Assembly: GCF_016583985.1 (NCBI RefSeq) | Contig: NZ_NRSD01000004.1 | Coordinates: 207,182 to 271,181, forward strand | DNA length: 64,000 bases | Direction: 5' to 3' | DNA from: Thiocapsa imhoffii | Lineage (GTDB): Bacteria; Pseudomonadota; Gammaproteobacteria; Chromatiales; Chromatiaceae | Shown here: positions 8,446 through 17,549 of the stretch, piece by piece | How the letters are laid out: each line of letters opens with the position of its first letter | How positions within the stretch are numbered: position 1 is the stretch's first letter | Program-made: the position numbers and the translations under genes | Notes under the pieces: model-generated | The model's input: only the letters and a program-made list of their open reading frames with translations | The model's database searches: none | What the model was told of the DNA's origin: nothing

Positions 8446-9572
8446 GGAGTGACCCTTGCCGTGCGCTCGCGCGGGCGTCGCACACGCCACCAGGTGACGG
8501 CCTGGCTGAACAAGCCCGCGATGCCTTTCGGTAAGAAAAGCGTCACCAGGACGAACAGCGCACCCAGCGCAAAGAGCCAGGCCTCGGGGAAGGCGCCAGT
8601 GAAATAGGTCTTACCGTAGTTGACCAGGACCGCCCCAATCACGGCGCCATAGAGTGTCGCACGCCCCCCAATCGCGACCCAGATCACCAGCTCGATCGAA
8701 TTCAGAGGCGAGAACTCCCCCGGATTGATGATGCCGACCTGGGGAACATAGAGTGCCCCGGCAATCCCAGCGAGCATGGCTGAAAAGGTGAAGATTGCCA
8801 GTTTCACATGATCGACCCGGTACCCGATGAAGCGCGTACGGGCCTCGGCATCTCGAATCGCGACGGCGACGCGACCCAATCGCGAGGTGACGATGAAACG
8901 GCAGGCAAGATAGCCCAGGGCGAGGGTCAGGGCAGAGGCGAGAAAGAGTCCGATCCGAGTCGTGTCGTTCGTCAAATCGAATCCCAGGATGTCCTTGAAA
9001 TCGGTCAGACCATTGTTGCCACCAAACCCCATCTCGTTGCGGAAAAAGGCAAGCATCAAGGCATAGGTCAGGGCCTGCGTCATGATCGAGAGATAGACTC
9101 CGGTCACCCGCGAGCGAAAGGCGAGATAGCCGAAGACGAACGCCAAGACCCCAGGCACCAGGATCGCCATCAGGACCGCGAACCAAAACATGTCGAAGCC
9201 CTGCCAGAACCAAGGCAGTTCGGTCCAGTTCAGAAACACCATAAAATCCGGCAGGACGGGATGACCGTAGACACCCCGATCGCCAATCTGCCGCATCAGA
9301 TACATGCCCATGGCATAGCCGCCCAGACCAAAAAAGGCGGCATGCCCCAAGCTAAGAATACCCAGATAGCCCCAGACCAGATCGACCGCCACGGCAAGCA
9401 GGGCGTAGGTCAGATATTTGCCGAGCAAGGTCACGGTGTAGGTCGAAACGTGCCACGGGTTCCCTTCCGGCACGACCAAATTCAGGATCGGCACCAGCAC
9501 CGCCACCAGTAGCAGCACCGCAAGCATTGCCTGACCACCACGGTCATCCCTCAGCAGCCTCCCTAAGACCAT
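8442..9572 (-). CDS. urtC: Urea ABC transporter permease UrtC
   Basis: A 376-residue LivM-like permease with about ten hydrophobic segments and the family blocks GYLGILSLGHAAFFGLGGYA (first third) and SRLGRVAVAIRDAEARTRFIGY (central cytoplasmic loop). It forms the urea channel with UrtB in the inner membrane. The frame opens with a GTG at 9611, but the ATG at 9572 has GGGAG upstream and removes 13 non-hydrophobic residues, so it is preferred. It is separated from urtB by about 180 bases and overlaps urtD by 4. Confidence 0.93.
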   Translation of the reverse strand: MVLGRLLRDDRGGQAMLAVLLLVAVLVPILNLVVPEGNPWHVSTYTVTLLGKYLTYALLAVAVDLVWGYLGILSLGHAAFFGLGGYAMGMYLMRQIGDRGVYGHPVLPDFMVFLNWTELPWFWQGFDMFWFAVLMAILVPGVLAFVFGYLAFRSRVTGVYLSIMTQALTYALMLAFFRNEMGFGGNNGLTDFKDILGFDLTNDTTRIGLFLASALTLALGYLACRFIVTSRLGRVAVAIRDAEARTRFIGYRVDHVKLAIFTFSAMLAGIAGALYVPQVGIINPGEFSPLNSIELVIWVAIGGRATLYGAVIGAVLVNYGKTYFTGAFPEAWLFALGALFVLVTLFLPKGIAGLFSQAVTWWRVRRPRERTARVTP

Positions 9573-9753
9573 GTTTCGACTCTCCCAAACCCGATCGATT
9601 GGAATCTCCACTCATCGCTGATCACAGCTCACCGACGAAACCAGCCTGTGATGACAGGGACCAGAGCCGGCACGCGGCCAAGTGATCCCCTCCGGATGCC
9701 CTGTCAGATCACGTCTCGATCATTCCTGTCAGCGACTCAAGGCGACCGCTGCG

Positions 9754-11400
9754 CTAGCCGTCCGCCGCTCGACCACGTTGTGGAAAGAGACCACGCGGAC
9801 GTTTCTGAATGAATAGGATGATGAAGACCAGGACCAGGATCTTGGCCAAGACCGCACCGGCCCAAGGTTCCATCAGCTTGTTGGCAACCCCCAGCGTCAA
9901 GCCGGCCACCAGTGTTCCCCACAGATTGCCGACGCCCCCGAAGACCACGACCATGAAGGAGTCGATGATGTAGGCCTGCCCCATATTGGGGCCGACGTTG
10001 GTGAGTTGTGACAAGGCGACCCCCGCGACCCCGGCGACTCCAGCACCCAGACCGAAGGTCAGTGCATCGACCCGACCCGAACGCACCCCCATCGAACGCG
10101 CCATCGCCCGGTTCTGAGCAACCGCGCGCACCTGCAACCCCAGCGCGGTGCGTTTCAAGATCACGAGCAAGGCAAAGAAGACCAAGAGGGCAAAGATCAG
10201 GATGTAGAGCCGGCTGTAGGTCAGCGCGAGTGCCGGATTGATTTGGAGCGATCCGCTCATCCAGGATGGATTCTGCACCGCGACATTCTGTGCCGAGATG
10301 GTCGTGCGAACGAGTTGCTGCAGGATCAGGCTGATCCCGAACGTCGCCAGCAGGGTCTCGAGCGGACGACCATAGAGAAAGCGGATCACGGTGCGCTCGA
10401 TCAAAATGCCCATGAGCCCTGCGACGATGAAGGCGGCGGGGATGGCAACGAACAGTGAATAGTCGATCCAGTGCGGCATCGCTTGCTGCACCAGATAGGT
10501 GGTGTAGGCACCGATCATGATGAGCTCGCCGTGCGCCATGTTGATCACGCCCATCACCCCGAACGTGATGGCCAAACCGATGGCAGCCAGCACCAGGACC
10601 GACCCCAAGCTGAGTCCGAAGAAGAGCGTTTCGGCGGCCTCATTGAGCGAGCGCATCCGCTCGATGTGGGTGCGCGCCCGTTCCGCCGCGTCCCGAACTT
10701 CCGGATCGGTTTCTGCCGACAGCAGACGATTCAGACCATTGCGTGCGGCCGGATACAGACTGCCGGAGAGCCGATCGATCCCCCGCAAGCGGATCTCGGT
10801 AGCGGGATCCTGCAGATCAGCCAACGCCAGACTCAGGGTCAGATAATCACGCACCTGGCGGTTCTCTTCTTCCTCGAGCTGATCACGGATGGCCTGGATC
10901 ACCAGCGGGTTCGGGTCGCCGAGCATCTGCTGTGCGGCCCTGAGACGAACCGCTGGATCGGGGCTGGCCAAGGTCAAGGCCGCGATCGCCGTGCGCAACT
11001 GCGTGCGCATGCGATTATTGATGGCAATCTTCTTCACCTCGCGCCGCGACGCCTCGCCGAGCTCCGACCCATCGAGCGCGTCACGCAGCCGATAGTCGCC
11101 CGCGCTGGGCGAGACCAAGACGAGCGCGCGATCCGCGTCGCGGACATAGAGCTGACCCGCGGCCAGAGCCTGGAGTAGCGCCGCCGCGCGCGGATCACCG
11201 CTCGCGGCAATGACGTCGACTGCGGCCTGCTTCACCGCGAAGGATGGATCACTCAGATCGATCAGCGCGGCCTCGAATGACACCGTCTCCGACCCCTCGG
11301 CGCTGACCCGCGTCACCGCGAACAAGCACAAGAGGACCAACAACGAGCTGATCCAGATACCGCGGTGGAGCGGAATTCTCGTAGGCATGCTCTTCATCAT
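9754..11400 (-). CDS. urtB: Urea ABC transporter permease UrtB
   Basis: A 548-residue protein with a signal-like segment (about residues 14-34), an alpha-helical repeat-like periplasmic region (about 35-250) and a LivH-like permease domain (about 255-545), including FGVMGVINMAHGELIMIGAY and RAVAQNRAMARSMG. The long N-terminal extension is normal for UrtB and distinguishes it from LivH. It is a channel subunit of the high-affinity urea importer. Start: two ATGs (11400 and 11388) are possible; neither has a clear binding site. Confidence 0.93.
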   Translation of the reverse strand: MMKSMPTRIPLHRGIWISSLLVLLCLFAVTRVSAEGSETVSFEAALIDLSDPSFAVKQAAVDVIAASGDPRAAALLQALAAGQLYVRDADRALVLVSPSAGDYRLRDALDGSELGEASRREVKKIAINNRMRTQLRTAIAALTLASPDPAVRLRAAQQMLGDPNPLVIQAIRDQLEEEENRQVRDYLTLSLALADLQDPATEIRLRGIDRLSGSLYPAARNGLNRLLSAETDPEVRDAAERARTHIERMRSLNEAAETLFFGLSLGSVLVLAAIGLAITFGVMGVINMAHGELIMIGAYTTYLVQQAMPHWIDYSLFVAIPAAFIVAGLMGILIERTVIRFLYGRPLETLLATFGISLILQQLVRTTISAQNVAVQNPSWMSGSLQINPALALTYSRLYILIFALLVFFALLVILKRTALGLQVRAVAQNRAMARSMGVRSGRVDALTFGLGAGVAGVAGVALSQLTNVGPNMGQAYIIDSFMVVVFGGVGNLWGTLVAGLTLGVANKLMEPWAGAVLAKILVLVFIILFIQKRPRGLFPQRGRAADG

Positions 11401-11487
11401 CCAAGGGGTGGCATGTTGGTGGCGCGGTCACGCCGCGCTGCCGGGCGGTGCGAGATCCGGTTCGCGACACCGGATCTCGCAGGCTCC

Positions 11488-12789
11488 TCACTCTGCCTCG
11501 CTGCCGAGACAGGTCTGAGTCACCGTGTTGAAGTTTCCGCACATGATGGGCGGTGTCCAATCGGCGATCAGATCCTTGGATCCCTCGAGATAATCCGACC
11601 AGGCATCACCTGGAACCTCCTCATCGGTCTGCCACACCACCGCGAACTGACCATCCTCCTGAATCTCACCGATCAGGACAGGCTTGGTGATATGGTGGTT
11701 TGGCAACATCCTCGCCGTCCCCCCCGTCAGGTTCTGCGTTTCCAGCCCGATGATTGCGGCCTGTACCGCATCCGTGTCCGTGGTCCCGGCCTTCTCCACC
11801 GCCTGGACCCAGAGGTCGAAACCGATCTTGTGCGCCTCCATCGGATCATTGGTCACGCGCTTGTCGTTCTTGATGAAGCCGTGCCAGGTCTCGATGAATT
11901 CGGCATTGTTGGGGTCGTCGACGCTCATGAAGTAGTTCCATGCCGCGAGATGCCCGACCAAGGGCTTGGTATCAATACCCGAGAGCTCTTCTTCACCGAC
12001 CGAGAAGGCGACGACCGGAATGTCGTCGGCTGTCACACCCTGATTGGCGAGCTCCTTGTAAAACGGAACGTTCGCGTCCCCGTTGATGGTCGAGACCACG
12101 GCGGTCTTTTTCCCCTCGGAACCAAATCGCTTGATGCGAGCAACGATCGACTGCCAGTCCGAGTGGCCGAACGGGGTGTAATCGATCATGATGTCTTCAT
12201 CGGCGACGCCATTCTGCTTGAGATAGGCCTCGAGAATGCGGTTCGTGGTGCGCGGATAGACGTAATCCGTTCCAGCGAGCACCCAGCGTTCGATGCCGAG
12301 CTCATCCTTCAGATAATCGACCGCTGGAATCGCCTGTTGGTTGGGTGCGGCGCCAGTATAGAAGACGTTTTTCGAGGACTCCTCGCCCTCGTACTGCACG
12401 GGGTAGAAGAGAAGTCCATTGAGTTCCTCGAAGACGGGGAGCACGGATTTCCGAGACACCGACGTCCAGCATCCGAAGACCACATCCACCTTGTCTTGCG
12501 TCAAGAGTTCACGGGCCTTCTCGGCAAACAAGGGCCAATCCGATGCCGGGTCCACAACCACGGCCTCCAGGGGCCGGCCCAACAACCCCCCTTTCTTGTT
12601 CTGCTCCTCGACCAGCATCAGAACCGTGTCCTTGAGTGTCGTCTCACTGATGGCCATGGTGCCGGACAGCGAGTGGAGCACGCCGACTTTGATCGGTGGT
12701 TCCGCGGACTGAGCCGGGGTCAGGGCCATGAGTGCGACGGCACAGGCCGCACTGAGCAGGGTCGTTTTGATCGGATTAGGCTTCGACAT
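11488..12789 (-). CDS. urtA: Urea ABC transporter substrate-binding protein UrtA
   Basis: A 433-residue periplasmic binding protein. The signal peptide (residues 1-28, cut after PAQSA) is followed by IKVGVLHSLSGTMAISET, the hallmark of UrtA/AmiC-type binding proteins; VFGCWTSVSRKSVLPVFE and LLFYPVQYEG are also UrtA-specific. It captures urea for UrtBC. GAGGAG lies upstream of the ATG. Urea uptake of this kind is usually nitrogen-regulated (NtrC or NtcA); I looked for a sigma-54 promoter upstream and found none I would defend. No urease genes are in the window. Confidence 0.95.
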   Translation of the reverse strand: MSKPNPIKTTLLSAACAVALMALTPAQSAEPPIKVGVLHSLSGTMAISETTLKDTVLMLVEEQNKKGGLLGRPLEAVVVDPASDWPLFAEKARELLTQDKVDVVFGCWTSVSRKSVLPVFEELNGLLFYPVQYEGEESSKNVFYTGAAPNQQAIPAVDYLKDELGIERWVLAGTDYVYPRTTNRILEAYLKQNGVADEDIMIDYTPFGHSDWQSIVARIKRFGSEGKKTAVVSTINGDANVPFYKELANQGVTADDIPVVAFSVGEEELSGIDTKPLVGHLAAWNYFMSVDDPNNAEFIETWHGFIKNDKRVTNDPMEAHKIGFDLWVQAVEKAGTTDTDAVQAAIIGLETQNLTGGTARMLPNHHITKPVLIGEIQEDGQFAVVWQTDEEVPGDAWSDYLEGSKDLIADWTPPIMCGNFNTVTQTCLGSEAE

Positions 12790-13195
12790 GCAGTGGAGCT
12801 CCTCTGGGCTAGGTCGTCATGAATCGCAGCGTGAGAGTCGAGTTTCCGCAACCCGATAACAAGAATCACGCCAACGATGGTCGCCGGCGGCAGAAACGTG
12901 TCTCGTGTACCCCATCGACATCACAGGATGGGATCGAGTGCACGCGAACACCGACTGCTCGACACCCTCGAGACCGCACCCGCTCCAGCGCGGACGACGC
13001 GCGAGAGCACGGTAATCCTAGCGGGCACGAAGGGATCCGACCCATCAACCGGGTGCCCGAGATGGTGGCAACAGTGGAGCGTCAGCCGCGCACCGAAAGC
13101 GCGAAAACAGCGTCCGGGTCGCAACCCGCACCGCCAACGTCAAGAATAGGAACCGGTCTCTGCCTCGATCGCGTCAACACGCGCACCGGCATAGT

Positions 13196-13218
13196 GCCCT
13201 CTCATGAGTTAAGAGGGC
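13196..13218. repeat. Hairpin upstream of urtA
   Basis: GCCCTCT (13196-13202) pairs with AGAGGGC (13212-13218) around a nine-base loop; a G-T and a G-C pair can extend it to nine pairs. There is no T-run, so it is not a classical terminator. It may end the XRE transcript or be a protein-binding site. Confidence 0.5.
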
Positions 13219-13419
13219 GCATCACCCAGCATCCGCACCACAATAGAACAAACTAGACAAACGGGTGGTGGCGACACCGCTTCCAACGCCGCCATCCTGG
13301 ATTCGGAGCTTTGCGATCCAGACAGATTGTGTGCGGTCATCGAGACGAAGCCACCCCGACGATGCAGGGCGATTACAGTAGGATGCTGGGCAACCACGGG
13401 CGCAAAGACACACCCGCAC

Positions 13420-13444
13420 GTGATCATCGAGCCTCGATGATCAC
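13420..13444. repeat. 25-base perfect palindrome
   Basis: GTGATCATCGAG (13420-13431), one central C (13432), then the exact complement CTCGATGATCAC (13433-13444). A one-base centre favours a dimeric protein-binding site over an RNA hairpin, although an 11-pair hairpin with a three-base loop is possible. It lies about 150 bases beyond the XRE gene and about 630 upstream of urtA. Confidence 0.7.
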
Positions 13445-13590
13445 TAGCACCGGCGCACACTAGGAGAGATTCGGATTGAGGCCAACAACGAGGCTGACCT
13501 CACAGGATGGAGGCGTGATCCGCGCGGAGGATGGCGCGCGAGGGCACGCCATCCCGATCAATCAGCGACACCAAGAGGCGGTCGCCGAAC

Positions 13591-13947
13591 TTACTCGACG
13601 GCAAAACTCGGTTGATCGGATGCAACCTTCATGATGGTGTCCCGACCGCGGTCGTCAGCCTTGCGGTAATAAAGGACAAGGTCACGCTCGCGCGGCGTCA
13701 ACGGGTCCGTGTCTTCGAGACAGAGCAGATAGGTCGGGGTCACGGTGCCGAGGGCGACCGCTAGTTCCTGCGCTTCTTCGAGCCCCATCCGGCGAATGCC
13801 TTGCTCGTAGTTGCTGATGCGCGACTTCGAGAGCGACTCAGTCCGCGCGGAGAGCTCCGACAGACTCAGCTTCTGATCATGACGCGCGGTTCTCAGGCGT
13901 TGCCCGATGCGTTTGGTGAGATCGATGTTTCTTGGGTTATTAGTCAC
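13591..13947 (-). CDS. XRE-family helix-turn-helix regulator
   Basis: A 118-residue protein with an N-terminal Cro/C1-type HTH (about residues 12-68: IGQRLRTARHDQKLSLSELS, then SRISNYEQGIRRMGLEEAQELA). The C-terminal half (PLTPRERDLVLYYRKADDRGRDTIMKVA) resembles the short helical tail of small XRE regulators. It starts with GTG and has no clear binding site of its own, but the preceding small frame ends 9 bases upstream, so translation may be coupled. The target is unknown; the palindrome downstream of it is a candidate operator. Confidence 0.85.
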   Translation of the reverse strand: MTNNPRNIDLTKRIGQRLRTARHDQKLSLSELSARTESLSKSRISNYEQGIRRMGLEEAQELAVALGTVTPTYLLCLEDTDPLTPRERDLVLYYRKADDRGRDTIMKVASDQPSFAVE

Positions 13948-13956
13948 GACAATATT

Positions 13957-14148
13957 TCAGTGGTTAATCAATGGCTCATTCTCATTCAAGAGGTGTGTCC
14001 AGGGCGCTCCCCGGAGCAAGTCCTCCATGGCTTCACCAATTACTATACACGGGGTGATAGATTTTTGCAGTCCTTCATGAAAAACCGGGCGCAATGTGTT
14101 CGGATACGGGCTCACGGCACCGCACTTGTCGAATTGGATCGCAGTCAT
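13957..14148 (-). CDS. Possible small protein of 63 residues between two regulators
   Basis: The frame starts with ATG at 14148, has GGAG eight bases upstream, begins 19 bases after the LysR stop and ends 9 bases before the XRE start. Such spacing is that of a real operon member. The product (MTAIQFDKCG... ending NENEPLINH) is not recognised and has two Cys and no clear fold. Third-position G+C is about 60%, lower than in neighbouring genes but not random. The binding site lies in a small inverted repeat (GTCTCC/GGAGAC). It could equally be untranslated leader. Confidence 0.35.
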   Translation of the reverse strand: MTAIQFDKCGAVSPYPNTLRPVFHEGLQKSITPCIVIGEAMEDLLRGAPWTHLLNENEPLINH

Positions 14149-14167
14149 CCGGACGTCTCCGGGAGAC

Positions 14168-15148
14168 CTAGCCGAGACAAGCATCCTCCCAGGTCGCGAC
14201 GTCGCCCACGGTTTGGGGCGTTGCCTCGACGATTCGATCGGCGAACACGCGGTCCAGTGTTCTCATGAAGCACTTGGTTTGGGGCGACAAAAACTTGCCG
14301 CGTCGCTGAACGATCCCATAGCTGCGTTTCGGGAAATACTGATGCAGCGGAATGCGACTCAGCTTTTCCTCACCGGTGAGACAGACGTCGGTGACAATGG
14401 AGATCCCGAGGCCGAGTTCGACATATTTCTTGATGACCTCCCAACCACCCGCTTCGAGCGTCACCCGATACCCGAGGTTGTGCTGCTTGAAAACGAGATC
14501 GACGAGACGCCAGGTGCTTAAGTGCCGTGGCGGCAGGATCAGGCCGTAGGGGGCGATCTCCTCGAGCGTGACGGATTCCTGATGTGCCAGGGGATGATCC
14601 AAGGGCGTGATCAGGGTCGGGCTGAAGGTCACGAAAGGGCGGTAGGTGATATCGTCCGGGATCTCCATCATGGAACCAACGGCCAGATCCACCTCGTCGG
14701 CTCGCAACATGGCCAGACCATCGCGCCCGGTGACGTTGTGCATCTTCAGGTCGATACCGGGATATTGGTCGACAAAGACCCGCACGGGATCGGGCAGGAT
14801 GTAGAGGATCGTCGATTCGCCAGCCGCGATGTTCAACACGCCATGGTCAACACGTCCGCACTGAGTCGCAAAGGTCTCGTGCAGTTTGTCCATCCCCTCG
14901 ACCAGCGGTTCGGCCATCTGAAACAACAGATCACCTTCAGGTGTCAGCTTGATCTTCGGGCCGCGGCGCTCGAACAGGACGGTGTCGAACTCACGCTCAA
15001 GCGCTTGGATTTGCAATGACACGGTCGGCTGACTCAAAAAAATCTTCTCGGCGGCGGCACTCACGCTGCCGGTGCGCGCGGCGTGGCAAAACGCCCGAAG
15101 TTGTTTGAGTCGGTTTTGTTTGTAGTGAATCTGGGATGCGGAGCCCAT
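14168..15148 (-). CDS. LysR-family transcriptional regulator (CysB-like)
   Basis: A 326-residue LysR protein. The winged HTH spans about residues 11-70 (LKQLRAFCHAARTGSVSAAAEKIFLSQPTVSLQIQALEREFDTVLFER) and the substrate-binding domain about 100-310. The effector domain, with a conserved GLGISIVTD block near residue 250, recalls CysB-type members, but sequence alone does not settle the ligand. LysR proteins usually act on a neighbouring divergent gene; none is present here, as the nearest upstream gene (tatC) runs the same way. It heads a possible three-gene run with the small frame and the XRE regulator. Confidence 0.9.
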   Translation of the reverse strand: MGSASQIHYKQNRLKQLRAFCHAARTGSVSAAAEKIFLSQPTVSLQIQALEREFDTVLFERRGPKIKLTPEGDLLFQMAEPLVEGMDKLHETFATQCGRVDHGVLNIAAGESTILYILPDPVRVFVDQYPGIDLKMHNVTGRDGLAMLRADEVDLAVGSMMEIPDDITYRPFVTFSPTLITPLDHPLAHQESVTLEEIAPYGLILPPRHLSTWRLVDLVFKQHNLGYRVTLEAGGWEVIKKYVELGLGISIVTDVCLTGEEKLSRIPLHQYFPKRSYGIVQRRGKFLSPQTKCFMRTLDRVFADRIVEATPQTVGDVATWEDACLG

Positions 15149-15399
15149 GAGGATCTGATTCGTTTGGTGGTTTCTTGTTTCTATAGTATCTCAGCATTGC
15201 CATTGAAAGAAACAATCATGTCACAGTCGTGATGTCGCCTGAACCAGGCCCGCCGCATTCCGGTCTCTCCTGTTCAGCGTCCACGCGTGATGGAGCGGAG
15301 CGCGTCCAGTCGTGAGTCTGCATCACCCAGATTCCCGCACGTTGAGCGTCCATCCAGGTGCGGAGCGCTCGCGACGCGCACGCTGGTTTTCCGGTTTGG

Positions 15400-16569
15400 T
15401 CATGCTTCGTCGAGTTGGTGAAGGATATTCCGCGCGACGCGGCGCTGATCATCGTCACCTTCCTCGAGTACTTCGTAGAGCACGGTGCGCGCGGCAAAGA
15501 CACTGCCGAGTTCGCGCAACCGATTCGCGCGGCGGAGCTTCGCCTCGACCGAATTGATGTCCTCTGAGAGCGGACCCAAGGGCGTCGCGGGGTGCGCCGA
15601 CGACGCGGCCGGAGTCTGGGGCAGATCCTCGGACTCCATCCGGTCCAACTCCTCGTCCATTTCCTCCTCGGTGAGCGGGCGCCACCGATCCGGATCATCG
15701 AAATGGGGATCGAGGTCACGACCAACCTCGGCTGCCGCCGTCTTAGCCGAGGTGGCTCCCGGTCGGTGCGGAGGCGTCGCCGAAGGCTCGCCCGGCGCTG
15801 CGTCGGCCTCATCCTCCGACCCCTGCCCACGTCGTCGGACGAGGATCTTCGAGGCGACGATGCCCACCTCGTACAGCAACCACATCGGAACGGCCAAGAG
15901 GGTCTGCGAGATCACATCAGGGGGCGTCAACAGCATCCCGACGATGAAGACACCAACGATGACATAGGGGCGAATCCGCGCCAAATCGGCCGGTGTCGTG
16001 ACCCCCACCGCGACCAGTAGAAAGGTCGCGATCGGAATCTCGAAGGCGATCCCAAAGGCGAAGAAAAGTGTCAGCACGAAATCCAAATACGCCGAGATGT
16101 CGGTCATCATGGCCACGCCCGCGGGCGTCGAGGCGGCGAGGAAACCGAACACCAAGGGAAAGACCGCGAAGTAGGCGAAGACGATGCCCATATAAAACAA
16201 CAAGATACTCGACAACAACAGCGGCGTGGCCAGGCGTTTTTCGTGCGTATAGAGACCGGGCGCGACGAAGCCCCAGAACTGATAGAGCAGATAGGGCATG
16301 GAGAGAAAGACCGCGGCCACCAAGGCAAGCTTGAAGGGGGTCAGAAAGGGCGCCGCGACCTGGGTGGCGATCATGGTGTTGCCGTCAGGCAATTTCGCCA
16401 TGAGCGGCGCGGCGACGAATCCATAGATCTCGTTCGCAAACGGAAAGAGCAGCAAGAAAATGAGCAAGATGGCGATCGCCATGCGGATCAAGCGATCTCG
16501 CAGTTCGATCAGATGTGAGACGAACGGCTGTTCGGCGCCCAGTTCGTCAGGCTGCTTCGCGGGGGGCAT
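15400..16569 (-). CDS. tatC: Sec-independent protein translocase TatC with long C-terminal extension
   Basis: A 389-residue protein whose first 247 residues are a normal TatC: HLIELRDRL with the conserved Glu, FWGFVAPGLYTHEKR with the second conserved Glu, and six membrane segments. It recognises twin-arginine signal peptides with TatB. Typical TatC ends here (about 250 residues); this one continues for 142 residues: a basic patch, a Pro/Ala-rich linker, an acidic segment (EEEMDEELDRME) and a final helical segment (residues 336-389) resembling the C-terminal TPR-like motif of FimV/HubP. The ATG at 16569 is chosen by family start; its binding site is weak. tatB lies 239 bases upstream. Confidence 0.93.
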   Translation of the reverse strand: MPPAKQPDELGAEQPFVSHLIELRDRLIRMAIAILLIFLLLFPFANEIYGFVAAPLMAKLPDGNTMIATQVAAPFLTPFKLALVAAVFLSMPYLLYQFWGFVAPGLYTHEKRLATPLLLSSILLFYMGIVFAYFAVFPLVFGFLAASTPAGVAMMTDISAYLDFVLTLFFAFGIAFEIPIATFLLVAVGVTTPADLARIRPYVIVGVFIVGMLLTPPDVISQTLLAVPMWLLYEVGIVASKILVRRRGQGSEDEADAAPGEPSATPPHRPGATSAKTAAAEVGRDLDPHFDDPDRWRPLTEEEMDEELDRMESEDLPQTPAASSAHPATPLGPLSEDINSVEAKLRRANRLRELGSVFAARTVLYEVLEEGDDDQRRVARNILHQLDEA

Positions 16570-16808
16570 AGGAACAATGATCTCGCGCTGGTTGGAGGTC
16601 GGCGAGGGCGCCGAGCCTGACGTGGTCTGATTCACGAACCGAGAGGACGATCGCGGCCACTCACCCACCGGTCATCAGCGCGTGGGGGAGTTTCGAGTCA
16701 GCACGCCATCATCGATCGCTCTGACGGTTTGGGCGTGGTCGAGGTCGCGTGAGTGCAGCTGGAGCCCGGAGCGGCCAGACTGACCGCGTTTTCGATCCGG
16801 GGTCCGTG

Positions 16809-17252
16809 TCAGGTCGAGGTCGGCTTCTCACCCGGGTCGCTGTCACTCCCAGCACGTGGATCACGATCGGCACCGGATCCCGTTTGCGCCGGGATCGTGG
16901 CAGGACCCGCGGAGGGGGAACCGGATGGGACGCTGGCCGTCGTTTCCTGATCGCGCTCCCTGGACGGTGTCCGCCTCGACGATGCCGGATCCTGAGCGGG
17001 CCGATCACCCATGATCGTCTCCTCGAGAATCGTCTCGAGGGGACGACTGCGCGCCTGCTTGTCAAGGATCGCCTTCAACTCGTCGGCCTTGAGTTCGCGT
17101 CGAATCTCATCCTGAACCGATGACAGGGTTCGCCGTGCCCGGCCGATCCAGAGTCCAGCGATGCGCGCGACTTTCGGGAGTCGCTCCGGGCCAATGACCA
17201 CCAGCGCCACGACAGCGATGATGACCAACTCCCAAAAACCCCAGTCGAACAT
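16809..17252 (-). CDS. tatB: Sec-independent protein translocase TatB
   Basis: A 147-residue protein with the TatB N-terminus (MFDWGFWELVIIAVVALVVI: membrane helix, then GPERLPKVAR hinge) and an amphipathic helix to about residue 85. The rest is a Pro/Ser/Asp-rich disordered tail. TatB pairs with TatC as the receptor for folded Tat substrates. It lies 36 bases downstream of tatA. Confidence 0.95.
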   Translation of the reverse strand: MFDWGFWELVIIAVVALVVIGPERLPKVARIAGLWIGRARRTLSSVQDEIRRELKADELKAILDKQARSRPLETILEETIMGDRPAQDPASSRRTPSRERDQETTASVPSGSPSAGPATIPAQTGSGADRDPRAGSDSDPGEKPTST

Positions 17253-17288
17253 AGCGTCCCTCAGGCCGTCGAATGCGTCTGTTGCACG

Positions 17289-17549
17289 TTAGGCGGATTT
17301 CTCCGGCGCCTTGGTCTGGCTCGGTTTGGCAACGTCGCCATCGGCGACCCGTTTCTCGCCCGTCTGCTCAAGCGATTTGGGATCCGCATCCTGCTCGGCC
17401 TTCTCGGTCTCGGACATGGCACTGCGGAATCCTTTGATTGCATTGCCCAGATCCGACCCGATCCCCTTCAGTCGCTTGGTGCCAAACAGCAGCACCACGA
17501 TGAGCAGGATGATCAAGAGTTGCCAGATACTGATTCCACCAGCGCCCAT
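17289..17549 (-). CDS. tatA: Sec-independent protein translocase TatA
   Basis: An 86-residue TatA: one membrane helix ([15 protein letters not shown]), the [21 protein letters not shown] hinge and amphipathic helix, then a charged tail. It oligomerises to form the conduit for folded proteins. It follows hisE in the same direction after about 185 bases, the usual his-tat arrangement of Chromatiales and related groups. Confidence 0.95.
   Translation of the reverse strand: MGAGGISIWQLLIILLIVVLLFGTKRLKGIGSDLGNAIKGFRSAMSETEKAEQDADPKSLEQTGEKRVADGDVAKPSQTKAPEKSA

Larger units (their letters stand above)
12790..13590. other. 801-base non-coding stretch upstream of urtA
   Basis: No convincing gene: the open frames here are Arg/Pro/Thr-rich shadows without a binding site or recognisable fold. 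The stretch holds a hairpin at 13196-13218 and a 25-base perfect palindrome at 13420-13444, annotated separately. It must contain the urtA promoter and the end of the XRE transcript. Confidence 0.6.

Noticed and set aside
12790..13200. Sigma-54/NtrC promoter for urtA
   Set aside because: No GG-N10-GC match with acceptable flanks in the minus orientation close to the gene.
12819..13256. 145-codon plus-strand open frame upstream of urtA
   Set aside because: Arg/Thr/Pro-rich product without hydrophobic core, no binding site, and no recognisable fold; typical of chance frames in GC-rich DNA.
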